DNA of 64,000 nt from Lutibacter sp. (lineage in GTDB: Bacteria; Bacteroidota; Bacteroidia; Flavobacteriales; Flavobacteriaceae), in assembly GCA_027449025.1 (NCBI GenBank), contig DAIDMK010000007.1:1-64000 (forward strand). Direction: 5' to 3'. Position 1 is the first letter of the stretch; each line of letters begins with the position of its first letter. A program made the translations under genes and the position numbers. Below, one piece after another: positions 34,682 to 43,643 of this stretch. The notes under the pieces are model-generated. The model searched no databases. It was not told the DNA's origin and was given only the letters and a program-made list of their open reading frames with translations.

Positions 34682-34716
34682 TACCTAGGTAAATTAATAT
34701 AATTATTGTAATTTTG
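34682..34716 (+). promoter_or_regulatory. Promoter and palindrome upstream of the FMN reductase-MarR operon
   Basis: A perfect -7 box TAATTTTG at 34709-34716 lies 30 bases before the start codon. The -33 region has no TTG but holds the 10-bp palindrome TACCTAGGTA (34682-34691), a plausible operator for the MarR protein encoded in the operon. Assignment is by position only. Confidence 0.45.
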
Positions 34717-34745
34717 CATCATTAATTAAATTTATGACATAAAAT

Positions 34746-35279
34746 ATGACCAAAAATATTGTAACCATTGGAGGCAGTTCAAGTAAAAATTCAATCAATA
34801 AAAGGTTGGCAGAATATGCAGGGAGATTGTTAAAAAATGCAACATTGACGAAAGTCGATTTAAATGATTATGGAATGCCGCTGTTTTCGGTTGATTTGGA
34901 ACAGGAAATAGGGTTTCCAAAAGGTGCTTTGGAGTTGAATGAGCTTATTGAAAATGCTGACGGATTTATAATCTCGTTAGCCGAACACAATGGCGCCTAT
35001 TCCGCAGCTTTTAAAAACACTTTTGATTGGTTATCGAGAATCAATGGAAAGGTATGGCGAAATAAGCCTATGTTGTTGTTGAGTACTTCGCCAGGAACTC
35101 GTGGCGGACAATCGGTTTTAAATATTGCTTTAGTTAGATTTCCATTCAATGGCGGTAATATTGTTGGAAGTATGCCTTTTCCTTCATTTAATGAAAATTT
35201 TAAAGATGGTAAAATCGTAAATACTGACTTAAAAACCAATCTTCAAATTCTTGTGGATGAATTAGATAAATCATTATAG
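34746..35279 (+). CDS. NADPH-dependent FMN reductase
   Basis: A 177-residue flavodoxin-fold reductase. It has GGSSSKNSINKRLAEYAG (FMN phosphate loop), ADGFIISLAEHNGAYSAAFKNTFDWLSR and LLLSTSPGTRGGQSVL. It probably reduces flavins or quinone-like compounds using NADPH. The stop overlaps the start region of the MarR gene, indicating coupled expression and MarR-type control by reactive or aromatic compounds. Confidence 0.88.
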   Translation: MTKNIVTIGGSSSKNSINKRLAEYAGRLLKNATLTKVDLNDYGMPLFSVDLEQEIGFPKGALELNELIENADGFIISLAEHNGAYSAAFKNTFDWLSRINGKVWRNKPMLLLSTSPGTRGGQSVLNIALVRFPFNGGNIVGSMPFPSFNENFKDGKIVNTDLKTNLQILVDELDKSL

Positions 35280-35281
35280 TG

Positions 35282-35719
35282 ATGGGAGATATTTCAAAAG
35301 ACATCAATTCTAAGTTTCCAAATGAACGTGTAAAAGCACTCTTAAACCTAAAATATACAGCAAATTGGCTAAATACAGTAGGGAATGAATTTTTAAAACC
35401 TTTCAAAATTTCCATTCAACAGTACAATATTTTAAGAATTTTGAAAGGCGCTAATGAAGCGGTAACGGTAAATAAGGTGAGGGAAAGAATGGTAGAAAAA
35501 TCACCAAATGCCACCCGTCTTATGGATAAATTATGTGTTAAGGGTTTGATTGAGAGAACACGATGTGAGAATGACAGAAGGGTTGTGTTTGTGAAAATTT
35601 CGGAAAGGGGATTAAAATTATTGGATAAAATTAAAATTGAGGAGTTTGACAGCCATATGAATTCAATTTCTGAAGAGGATGCAAAAATTTTGAATGCGAT
35701 TTTAGATAAAATCAGATAA
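35282..35719 (+). CDS. MarR-family transcription regulator
   Basis: 145 residues from ATG 35282 (a GTG immediately before it at 35279 is the alternative). Winged helix: QQYNILRILKGANEAVTVNKVRERM, MVEKSPNATRLMDKLCVKGLIERTRCENDRRVVFVKISERGLKLLDKI. The Asp-Arg-Arg wing is typical. Likely autoregulates the reductase-MarR-pirin operon, derepressing on ligand binding or oxidation (one Cys each in the recognition helix and wing regions). Confidence 0.88.
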   Translation: MGDISKDINSKFPNERVKALLNLKYTANWLNTVGNEFLKPFKISIQQYNILRILKGANEAVTVNKVRERMVEKSPNATRLMDKLCVKGLIERTRCENDRRVVFVKISERGLKLLDKIKIEEFDSHMNSISEEDAKILNAILDKIR

Positions 35720-35809
35720 GATGAAATGTGCATATCCCAAACATGATACAATCACCTATGAAAATATGCGCATTACATATGTCCAATAAAAAACAATAAA
35801 TATTTACAT

Positions 35810-36532
35810 ATGAATAAAATAATATATAAAGCAGCGGATAGAGGTACAGCCAATTATGGATGGCTAGAGGCGAATTATTCCTTTAGTTTTGCAAATTATT
35901 ACGACCCTGAAAAAGTAAATTTCGGAGCTTTACGCGTTTTAAACAACGATATCATTCAAGGTGGAATGGGTTTTGGAACGCATCCGCACGACAATATGGA
36001 AATAATTACCATTCCTTTAAAAGGCTCTTTGAAACATAAAGATTCTATGGGAAATAAATGGATTGCCATTGAAACGGGCGAGGTGCAAGTGATGTCTGCC
36101 GGAAGTGGTTTACAGCATGCTGAAATGAACAATTCCCCAAGCGAAGAAATAAATTTATTTCAAATTTGGATTTTCCCTGATAAAAATGGTGTGGAACCAA
36201 GATATGACCAACAGAAATTTAATTCTTCAGAAAGAAAAAACAAGCTCCAAGTGCTAGTTTCTTCTATTGATGATGATATAAAAAATACGTTAAAGATTCA
36301 TCAGGACGCTTTGATTTCACGAATTGATTTGGATGAAAATACGGATTTTAACTATACGTTAAAATCAGAAAATCATGGACTTTATCTTATGGTTATTGAG
36401 GGAGAAATCAGCATTGACAGTGAAATTTTGGCAAAACGTGACGCTATCGGAATTTCCGATGTGAAAAGCATTCATATAAAGTCCAAAATCACTTCCGAAT
36501 TGCTTTTTATTGAAGTTCCAATACAGTTTTAG
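35810..36532 (+). CDS. Pirin-family protein (YhhW-like)
   Basis: A 240-residue bicupin. The N-terminal cupin has the metal ligands in GFGTHPHDNMEIITIPLKG and SAGSGLQHAEMN; NLFQIWIFPDKNGVEPRYDQ is also typical. Pirins of the YhhW type have quercetinase activity, so a role in detoxifying aromatic compounds with the adjacent reductase is plausible. The gene overlaps the 3' end of the convergent regulator gene by 4 bp. Confidence 0.9.
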   Translation: MNKIIYKAADRGTANYGWLEANYSFSFANYYDPEKVNFGALRVLNNDIIQGGMGFGTHPHDNMEIITIPLKGSLKHKDSMGNKWIAIETGEVQVMSAGSGLQHAEMNNSPSEEINLFQIWIFPDKNGVEPRYDQQKFNSSERKNKLQVLVSSIDDDIKNTLKIHQDALISRIDLDENTDFNYTLKSENHGLYLMVIEGEISIDSEILAKRDAIGISDVKSIHIKSKITSELLFIEVPIQF

Positions 36533-38004
36533 GAATAATCTTTTATTAGTTGTTGAACAGTTTTGGCAGTCTCTTCATTTTTAGCTATTTTTTGAAGTTC
36601 GATAGGCTCACAAAGGCGGACCTCACAATCAGTTATTGGGCATCGTTCACAAGTAACGCCAACTTTCTTGGACTTAATTTTTGGATCGTTTATAAAATTA
36701 ATTTTACTTGTTAATAATGGTGAAATCAGCAATCCAATGCTGATGCTGCGATTGTAATTTTCTTTAAAAGGATCTTTGGTGGCACTTGAAATCACCAAAT
36801 AATTTAATTCATTTTCTGGATAATTTGAAATTTGAATGTCGGAAATAATGTCATTTTCAACAACCCTATTTAAAATATCAATTGAAACCCATCTTCGGCA
36901 ATAACGTTCATGCGTTTCGTTAGCGGTAGGTGGCTGTTGTTGCGTAATGTGAAGTTCTTTTGAAAGTTTGTACCTATTTTCGCCTGTTTTATTGGTGAAA
37001 CGTAAAAAGAACAGATTTTTGAAATGAAATAATTTAGGTAATATATTTGTCAACCGCTGATAATAGGTTTCGGGAGAATCTGTAAAATGCAAAATCATTT
37101 TATTGAAATTAGCGCTATTCCATTTTTCTTGCTCAAAAAATGTTTTTAGCTGATTTTCAACTGATTTTTTTGGAATGATGAGCGCCCCAGCAAAATAAGA
37201 TGCAATAAAATTATTTAAAACTTGGTCGAAAGTTTCAAATTTTATCCAAGAAAATGTATAGAGTCTTTCTTTTAGATTCAGGTAATTGTAGGCCAGTTCT
37301 TTTGCAAAAATAAATGTTTTTTGAGATTCGTCTATGGTGTCGCTTAACAATAATGTGTTTGTTTTTGGAATAAACACACATCTTAGCTCCGTTAAATTTG
37401 TATAAGAGGAAAGCGCATTGTTTACTATTTTATAATCAAACTCTTCCACCAAAATTTCTTCTAAATCACCCGATTTTATTCTTTTCTCTAAATTTATTTG
37501 GTAGGCTTTTGCAAAATTCTCAACACTCAGCTCAATATCTTCAAAATAGTTGTTATGAGCTTCCTGATAAGAACGCAAAGCCGCCAAAAAGAAACTTTCG
37601 CGAGAAAGGTTATAGTTTTGGGCAATCTTAATTAAGGTGCTAATAAACGCATTTACCTTGGCTGGTGCATTTGAAATAATGTCAATCAAGTCGGCTTCCT
37701 GAATGCCAAATAAATCCAACGGAATTTCTTTTAAGATTTTGGATTTCAATATTTCTCCAAGCGGCGCTAGGTTTTTGTCGAGTTTTAAGGAAACCATATT
37801 GTCGTAAGGAACATCCAATACTTGCGATAATAGCGCAATTTTATCTGTTTTTGGATATTTTTTCCCCTTTTCAATTTCGTTTAGGTATGATTTTGAGATG
37901 TTTGTAAGTTTTGAAAGTCCAAATAAGGACAAATTTTTCTCTGTTCTAATTTGCTTCAATTTTAATCCAAAGATTAAACGGATGTATTCTTCTTCGATAT
38001 TCAT
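36529..38004 (-). CDS. XRE regulator of RamB/ScfR type (glyoxylate-shunt regulator)
   Basis: 491 residues. N-terminal helix-turn-helix (LKQIRTEKNLSLFGLSKLTNISKSYLNEIEKGKKYPKTDK, ~15-55), a middle region like the ImmA/IrrE-related domain of RamB/ScfR regulators (FIFAKELAYNYLNLKERL), and a C-terminal cysteine patch CERCPITDCEVRLCEP that may bind a metal or sense redox. RamB-type proteins control acetate and glyoxylate genes; this one is divergent from aceB-aceA with a palindromic operator between, which fits that role. Confidence 0.87.
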   Translation of the reverse strand: MNIEEEYIRLIFGLKLKQIRTEKNLSLFGLSKLTNISKSYLNEIEKGKKYPKTDKIALLSQVLDVPYDNMVSLKLDKNLAPLGEILKSKILKEIPLDLFGIQEADLIDIISNAPAKVNAFISTLIKIAQNYNLSRESFFLAALRSYQEAHNNYFEDIELSVENFAKAYQINLEKRIKSGDLEEILVEEFDYKIVNNALSSYTNLTELRCVFIPKTNTLLLSDTIDESQKTFIFAKELAYNYLNLKERLYTFSWIKFETFDQVLNNFIASYFAGALIIPKKSVENQLKTFFEQEKWNSANFNKMILHFTDSPETYYQRLTNILPKLFHFKNLFFLRFTNKTGENRYKLSKELHITQQQPPTANETHERYCRRWVSIDILNRVVENDIISDIQISNYPENELNYLVISSATKDPFKENYNRSISIGLLISPLLTSKINFINDPKIKSKKVGVTCERCPITDCEVRLCEPIELQKIAKNEETAKTVQQLIKDYS

Positions 38005-38020
38005 AAAACAAAGGTATGTT

Positions 38021-38104
38021 TTTTAGCGAAATAATAAAAATTTATCTAAAATCAATATTTAGCGAACGTTCGCTTGTTTTGCGAAAAACTTTTTTTTATG
38101 TTTG
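38021..38104 (+). promoter_or_regulatory. aceB promoter with a repeated TTTnGCGAA operator
   Basis: Three related sites lie between the divergent genes: TTTTAGCGAA (38021-38030), the perfect 14-bp palindrome AGCGAACGTTCGCT (38061-38074), and TTTTGCGAAAA (38077-38087). A promoter with TTG at 38074-38076 and TATGTTTG at 38097-38104 (20-bp spacer) overlaps the palindrome edge; aceB starts at 38126. The sites are good candidates for the RamB/ScfR-type regulator. Confidence 0.65.
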
Positions 38105-38125
38105 TTCTCATAAAAATAAACCAGT

Positions 38126-39724
38126 ATGAAAAAATTTAACGAAACAACAATTCACCCAGTGTCTTTTTCAGAAGATGTTAAAAATTCTTACAAAGATATT
38201 TTAACGAATGAAGCTATGGATTTTTTAGTGCAGTTACATGAGAAATTTAACAGCCAACGTTTGGGATTGTTGGAAAGAAGGGTTTTGCAGCAAGCTCATT
38301 TTGATAAAGGGAATTTTCCTGAATTTCCGAGAGAAACCGTTGCGGTAAGAAAAGGAGACTGGACTGCAGCGCCATTGCCAAAAGATTTGTTAGATAGAAG
38401 GGTCGAAATTACGGGGCCAGTTGATAGGAAAATGATTATCAATGCATTAAATTCTGGTGCAAAAGTTTTTATGGCCGATTTTGAAGATAGCAATTCCCCA
38501 ACCTGGAGCAATTTAATGGAGGGACAACAAAACTTGAAAGATGCCATTAATAAAACCATTTCTTTTTTTAATGAAAACGGTAAGGAATATAACTTAAATT
38601 CAACTGTTGCCACGCTTTTGGTAAGACCAAGAGGCTTGCATTTGAATGAGAAACATTTGCTGATCAATGAAGAACAAATGTCTGGTTCTTTGGTTGATTT
38701 TGGTTTGTATTTTTTTCACAATGTGAAACAATTATTGCTAAATGGATCTGGTCCTTATTTCTATTTGCCAAAGCTGGAACATTATTTAGAAGCACGTTGG
38801 TGGAATGAAGTATTTGTTTTTTCACAAGACTATTTCGGGATAAAACAAGGAACCATAAAGTCCACTGTTTTAATTGAAACAATTACCGCAAGTTTTCAAA
38901 TTGATGAGATTATTTATGAGTTGAAAGATCATATGGCTGGATTGAATTGTGGTAGATGGGATTACATCTTTTCTTATATCAAAAAATTCAGAAATCACAA
39001 AAACTTTACGGTACCCGATAGAAGTCAAGTAACCATGGCAACACCTTTTATGGAAGCTTATTCATTGCTGGTTATTCAGCGTTGTCACAAGCGAAATGTT
39101 CATGCAATTGGCGGAATGGCTGCGCAAATTCCGGTAAAAAATGATGAAGAGGCAAACAGAATCGCCTATGAAAAAGTGAGAATGGATAAAGAACGCGAGG
39201 CAAAAAATGGTCACGATGGTACTTGGGTGGCGCACCCTGGATTGGTTCCTGTAGCTATAGAGGTTTTTAATAAATTTATGCCACAGCCCAATCAGATTGA
39301 TAAAAAGCGAAACGATTTAAAGATTACCGAATCCCAATTGCTGGAGCAACCAAAAGGAACAATTACTGAAGATGGAATTCGTAAGAACATTAATGTTGGT
39401 ATTTTATACCTAGAATCCTGGCTGTCTGGAAATGGCGCTGCTGCCTTGTATAATTTAATGGAAGATGCTGCAACCGCCGAAATTTCAAGAACACAATTGT
39501 GGCAATGGCTTCATAACCAATCGGCTATGGAGGATGGAAGAGAATTTACTATTGAGCTGTATGTTGAATTATTGAAATCAGAAATCTATCAAATAAAAGG
39601 TCTGGTTGGAGAAGATGCCTTCAAAAACGGAAAGTTTAAATTGGCGATAGAATTATTTGATTCTCTGGTCATTTCAGAAAAATTTGAAGAATTCTTGACC
39701 TTAAAAGCTTATAAATACCTATAA
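38126..39724 (+). CDS. aceB: Malate synthase A
   Basis: A 532-residue glyoxylate-shunt enzyme that condenses glyoxylate with acetyl-CoA to malate. Motifs: VEITGPVDRKMIINALNSGAK, FMADFEDSNSPTW, LLVRPRGLHLNEKHL, FYLPKLEHYLEARWW, LIETITASFQIDEIIYEL, LNCGRWDYIFSYIK and MATPFMEAYSLLVIQRCHKR. The length matches MSA-type enzymes. It is followed by aceA 72 bp downstream with a hairpin between. Confidence 0.95.
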   Translation: MKKFNETTIHPVSFSEDVKNSYKDILTNEAMDFLVQLHEKFNSQRLGLLERRVLQQAHFDKGNFPEFPRETVAVRKGDWTAAPLPKDLLDRRVEITGPVDRKMIINALNSGAKVFMADFEDSNSPTWSNLMEGQQNLKDAINKTISFFNENGKEYNLNSTVATLLVRPRGLHLNEKHLLINEEQMSGSLVDFGLYFFHNVKQLLLNGSGPYFYLPKLEHYLEARWWNEVFVFSQDYFGIKQGTIKSTVLIETITASFQIDEIIYELKDHMAGLNCGRWDYIFSYIKKFRNHKNFTVPDRSQVTMATPFMEAYSLLVIQRCHKRNVHAIGGMAAQIPVKNDEEANRIAYEKVRMDKEREAKNGHDGTWVAHPGLVPVAIEVFNKFMPQPNQIDKKRNDLKITESQLLEQPKGTITEDGIRKNINVGILYLESWLSGNGAAALYNLMEDAATAEISRTQLWQWLHNQSAMEDGREFTIELYVELLKSEIYQIKGLVGEDAFKNGKFKLAIELFDSLVISEKFEEFLTLKAYKYL

Positions 39725-39726
39725 AA

Positions 39727-39762
39727 AAATCACCCAAAAACCGCGAAATTAAAGGGTGATTT
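39727..39762 (+). terminator. Intercistronic hairpin between aceB and aceA
   Basis: AATCACCC (39728-39735) pairs with GGGTGATT (39754-39761) around an 18-base AT-rich loop. There is no T-run, so it is better read as an RNA processing or partial attenuation point allowing different aceB and aceA levels. Confidence 0.5.
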
Positions 39763-39795
39763 AAATTAATAACTATAAAAATTATAAACAAAATT

Positions 39796-41427
39796 ATGAA
39801 AAATTTAGCACAAAGTAATTATAGTTCTGCTTTACAAACTGTAAGAGATCTAAAAGCCAAGTATGGAAATACTTGGAATGCAATAAATCCTGAAATTGCA
39901 GCCAGAATGGTTGCTCAAAATCGTTTTAAAACAGGTTTAGATATCGCTAAATATACGGCTGCCATTATGAGAAAGGATATGGCAGAATATGATGCGGATG
40001 CTTCAAATTACACGCAATCATTAGGTTGCTGGCATGGTTTTGTTGCGCAACAAAATATGATAGCTGTTAAAAAGCATCATAAAACAACAAGTAAAAGATA
40101 TTTATATCTATCTGGTTGGATGGTAGCTGCATTACGCTCAGAATTTGGACCATTGCCAGATCAATCAATGCATGAAAAAACAGCTGTACCGTTATTAATT
40201 AAAGAAATTTATGATTTCTTACGACAGGCAGATGCAATCGAGTTAAATGATTTATTTAGAAGACTTGAAAATGGTGAAGATGTGCAAAATCAAATTGATA
40301 ATTTTGAAACACATATAGTTCCTATTATTGCTGATATCGATGCAGGTTTTGGGAACGAAGAAGCAACATATTTGTTAACAAAGAAAATGATTGAAGCTGG
40401 CGCTTGTGCAATTCAAATTGAAAATCAGGTTTCTGATGCTAAACAATGTGGTCATCAAGATGGAAAAGTTACCGTGCCTCATGAAGATTATATTGCTAAA
40501 CTGAATGCTATTAGGTATGCATTTATAGAATTAGGAGTAGAAGACGGAATTATTGTTGCAAGAACAGATTCTGAAGGTGCTAGTTTAACGCAGAAATTAC
40601 CAGTGAGCAATGAACCAGGAGATTTGGCTTCTCAATATTTAGCCTTTGTAGAAGCGGAAGAAATTGACATAAATGATGCCAAAGAAGATGATGTGTTTCT
40701 TAAAAGAGATGGTAAATTGGTGCGTCCTGTAAGATTGCCAAACGGATTGTATCAATTTAAAGATGGTTCAAATATAGATCGCGTTGTGTTAGATTGTGTT
40801 ACGAGTCTTCAAAATGGAGCAGATTTACTATGGATTGAAACGCCAACACCAAATGTGAAGCAAATTGCAACTATGGTAAACAGAATTAAAGAAGTTGTGC
40901 CAAATGCTAAATTGGTTTACAATAACTCACCATCTTTTAATTGGACATTAAATTTCCGTAATCAGGTATATGATGAAATGCTTTCTGAAGGTGAAAATAT
41001 GACTGACTATGATAGAAATAATTTAATGGATGCACAATATGATGATTCGCCATTGTGCTATCGTGCTGATGAGAAAATTAGAACGTTCCAAATAGATGGC
41101 GCTAGAGATGCAGGTATTTTTCATCACTTAATTACCTTACCAACTTATCATACAACAGCACTTCATATGAATGATTTAACGGAAGGTTATTTTGGTGAGG
41201 AAGGTATGTTGGCTTATGTAAAAGGTGTTCAAAGACTGGAAATTCGTAAGGGCGTTTCTTGTGTAAAACATCAAAGAATGGCAGGATCAAATCTTGGTGA
41301 TGACCATAAAACATTTTTTGCAGGAGACAAAGCTTTAAAAGCAGGAGGTAAAAACAACACCTCTAATCAATTTGAAGTTATTTCTAAAAACAATAAAATT
41401 GAAGAAAAATTAAGTAAAGTTGTATAA
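39796..41427 (+). CDS. aceA: Isocitrate lyase
   Basis: 543 residues; splits isocitrate into succinate and glyoxylate. The active-site signature is KQCGHQDGK (Lys216, Cys218, His220) with PIIADIDAGFGNEEATYLL, IEIEDQ-type AIQIENQVSDA, IIVARTDSEGA and LVYNNSPSFNW. It is longer than the E. coli form (~434), as in the larger ICL group. Co-directional with aceB, so the window has the complete glyoxylate shunt for growth on acetate or fatty acids. Confidence 0.95.
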   Translation: MKNLAQSNYSSALQTVRDLKAKYGNTWNAINPEIAARMVAQNRFKTGLDIAKYTAAIMRKDMAEYDADASNYTQSLGCWHGFVAQQNMIAVKKHHKTTSKRYLYLSGWMVAALRSEFGPLPDQSMHEKTAVPLLIKEIYDFLRQADAIELNDLFRRLENGEDVQNQIDNFETHIVPIIADIDAGFGNEEATYLLTKKMIEAGACAIQIENQVSDAKQCGHQDGKVTVPHEDYIAKLNAIRYAFIELGVEDGIIVARTDSEGASLTQKLPVSNEPGDLASQYLAFVEAEEIDINDAKEDDVFLKRDGKLVRPVRLPNGLYQFKDGSNIDRVVLDCVTSLQNGADLLWIETPTPNVKQIATMVNRIKEVVPNAKLVYNNSPSFNWTLNFRNQVYDEMLSEGENMTDYDRNNLMDAQYDDSPLCYRADEKIRTFQIDGARDAGIFHHLITLPTYHTTALHMNDLTEGYFGEEGMLAYVKGVQRLEIRKGVSCVKHQRMAGSNLGDDHKTFFAGDKALKAGGKNNTSNQFEVISKNNKIEEKLSKVV

Positions 41428-41495
41428 ATAATTTCATCAAAATAAACTGAGTCAGCCCAGTGTAAAATAGTTGTTTTAACAATTATTTAAATCCG

Positions 41496-41524
41496 ACGCC
41501 TTCCTAAAGAGGGCGTTTTTTTTT
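41496..41524 (+). terminator. Terminator after aceA
   Basis: ACGCC (41496-41500) and GGCGT (41512-41516) form a short GC-rich stem, followed by TTTTTTTT. Confidence 0.8.
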
Positions 41525-41603
41525 GTATTTTTGTGGTTTAAAATTACGATATTTACAAATTGTAATTTTTTCATAAACCTAATTTAAAAAATAACCAAAC
41601 AAA

Positions 41604-41780
41604 ATGAATAAAAATACGGTATTGGCTTGGGCAACATTTATTATGCTTGTAGTTGGCGTAGGGCTTATCGCGCTCGGAGCATTTAGATATAATGATATTG
41701 CGGGCTGGGGCTTTGCTTCAGTAGGTATTGGATTTTTCGCTATTGCCTGGGTGTTTAACGCTTTAAAAGGAAGGGTATAG
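41604..41780 (+). CDS. Small two-helix membrane protein (CAL67264 type)
   Basis: 58 residues, beginning MNKNTVLAWATFIMLVVG and ending FNALKGRV, with two hydrophobic helices (7-27 and 34-52) around a FRYNDIAGWGF loop. I recall this small conserved flavobacterial protein next to ettA, which is exactly its place here. The function is unknown; high conservation and the fixed neighbour suggest a real gene. Confidence 0.85.
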   Translation: MNKNTVLAWATFIMLVVGVGLIALGAFRYNDIAGWGFASVGIGFFAIAWVFNALKGRV

Positions 41781-41873
41781 CAATTAATAATTAACAATTA
41801 ACAATTGATATTTAATTAAAGTTGAAAAGTTAATTACTCGAAAATTTACAACTAAAAACTAACAACTAATAAA

Positions 41874-43565
41874 ATGGCAGACGATAAGAAAGTAATCTTT
41901 TCAATGGCAGGTTTAACCAAAACCTATCAGGGTGCAAACAAGCCCGTTTTAAAAAATATATATCTAAGTTTCTTTTACGGGGCTAAAATCGGAATTTTAG
42001 GTTTAAATGGTTCCGGTAAATCAACGCTGCTTAAAATTATAGCCGGAATTGAAAAAAATTATCAGGGAGATGTGGTTTTTGCACCGGGCTATTCTGTCGG
42101 ATTTTTATCACAGGAACCGCAATTGGACGATAGCAAAACTGTATTGGATATTGTAAAAGAAGGCGTTGCAGCAACCGTTGCTATTTTAGAGGAATACAAT
42201 AAAATAAATGACATGTTTGGCTTGGAAGAAGTGTATTCCGATGCTGACAAAATGGATAAATTGATGGCCCAACAAGCAGTGCTTCAAGATAAGATTGATG
42301 CTTCCAATGCTTGGGAATTAGACACCAAACTTGAAATTGCCATGGATGCTTTGGGAACGCCGGATGGCGATACGCCAATTAAAAACCTTTCAGGTGGAGA
42401 GCGAAGAAGAGTTGCATTGTGTAGATTGTTATTACAAGAACCTGATATTTTATTGTTGGATGAGCCTACCAACCATTTAGATGCCGAGTCTGTTCAGTGG
42501 TTAGAGCAATACTTACAACAATATAAAGGTACTGTAATTGCGGTTACTCACGACCGTTATTTTCTTGATAATGTGGCTGGCTGGATTTTGGAGCTAGACA
42601 GAGGTGAAGGCATTCCTTGGAAAGGAAATTATTCTACATGGTTAGATCAAAAAGCAAAAAAATTAGCACAAGAATCAAAGCAGGCGTCTAAACACCAAAA
42701 AACATTGGAACGTGAGTTGGAATGGGTGAGAATGGCACCAAAAGGCCGTCATGCAAAATCAAAAGCCCGTTTATCAAATTATGATAAGCTAATGAGCCAA
42801 GATCAAAATCAATTGGATGAAAAATTGGAAATTTACATTCCAAACGGACCTCGTTTAGGAACCAATGTTATTGATGCGAAAGGTGTTTCTAAAGCATTTG
42901 GAGATAAACTATTGTATGATAATTTGAATTTTAATTTACCTCAAGCCGGAATAGTAGGTATTATTGGTCCAAATGGCGCTGGTAAAACCACCATTTTTAA
43001 AATGATTATGGGAGAAGAAAAGCCCGATAAAGGCGAATTTATTGTAGGGGAAACAGCTAAAATCGCTTATGTAGACCAAAGTCATGCTAACATTGATGCT
43101 GAAAAAACGATTTGGCAAAACTTTTCAGATGAGCAGGAACTTATTTTAATGGGGGGCAGACAAGTAAATTCTAGGGCTTATTTAAGCAGATTTAATTTTT
43201 CGGGGAGTGACCAAAATAAAAAAGTGAGCACACTTTCAGGTGGAGAAAGAAACCGGTTGCATTTGGCAATGACCCTAAGAGAAGAAGGAAACGTGCTGTT
43301 ATTGGATGAGCCAACAAACGATTTGGATATCAATACCTTGCGTGCTTTGGAAGAAGGTTTGGAAAACTTTGCGGGTTGTGCAGTAATCATTAGTCACGAC
43401 CGTTGGTTTTTAGACAGGGTCTGTACCCATATTTTGGCTTTTGAAGGAAATTCTGAAGTTTATTACTTTGAAGGTTCTTTTACCGATTATGAAGAAAATA
43501 AGAAAAAACGTTTGGGTGGTGATTTAACGCCAAAACGAATTAAGTTTAAAAAATTGATAAGATAA
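41874..43565 (+). CDS. ettA: Energy-dependent translational throttle ABC-F protein
   Basis: 563 residues, two ABC cassettes without membrane domains. Walker A: GLNGSGKST and GPNGAGKTT; signature: LSGGERRRVALCRLL and LSGGERNRLHLAM; Walker B: LLLDEPTNHLD and LLLDEPTNDLD. The linker arm between them (WVRMAPKGRHAKSKARLSNYD) is the EttA-type P-site tRNA-interaction motif. It gates translation elongation according to ATP/ADP ratio on the ribosome. Confidence 0.94.
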   Translation: MADDKKVIFSMAGLTKTYQGANKPVLKNIYLSFFYGAKIGILGLNGSGKSTLLKIIAGIEKNYQGDVVFAPGYSVGFLSQEPQLDDSKTVLDIVKEGVAATVAILEEYNKINDMFGLEEVYSDADKMDKLMAQQAVLQDKIDASNAWELDTKLEIAMDALGTPDGDTPIKNLSGGERRRVALCRLLLQEPDILLLDEPTNHLDAESVQWLEQYLQQYKGTVIAVTHDRYFLDNVAGWILELDRGEGIPWKGNYSTWLDQKAKKLAQESKQASKHQKTLERELEWVRMAPKGRHAKSKARLSNYDKLMSQDQNQLDEKLEIYIPNGPRLGTNVIDAKGVSKAFGDKLLYDNLNFNLPQAGIVGIIGPNGAGKTTIFKMIMGEEKPDKGEFIVGETAKIAYVDQSHANIDAEKTIWQNFSDEQELILMGGRQVNSRAYLSRFNFSGSDQNKKVSTLSGGERNRLHLAMTLREEGNVLLLDEPTNDLDINTLRALEEGLENFAGCAVIISHDRWFLDRVCTHILAFEGNSEVYYFEGSFTDYEENKKKRLGGDLTPKRIKFKKLIR

Positions 43566-43583
43566 ACGAGATTTAATGTCTAT

Positions 43584-43627
43584 AAAAAAAAGGCTGTTTG
43601 AATAAATATTCAAGCAGCCTTTTTTAT
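43584..43627. terminator. Bidirectional terminator between ettA and ric
   Basis: AGGCTGTTTGAATA and TATTCAAGCAGCCT form a long stem with one G-U pair, flanked by A-run and T-run, between two convergent genes. Confidence 0.88.
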
Positions 43628-43643
43628 TTTTCAAGGGGTTTTG

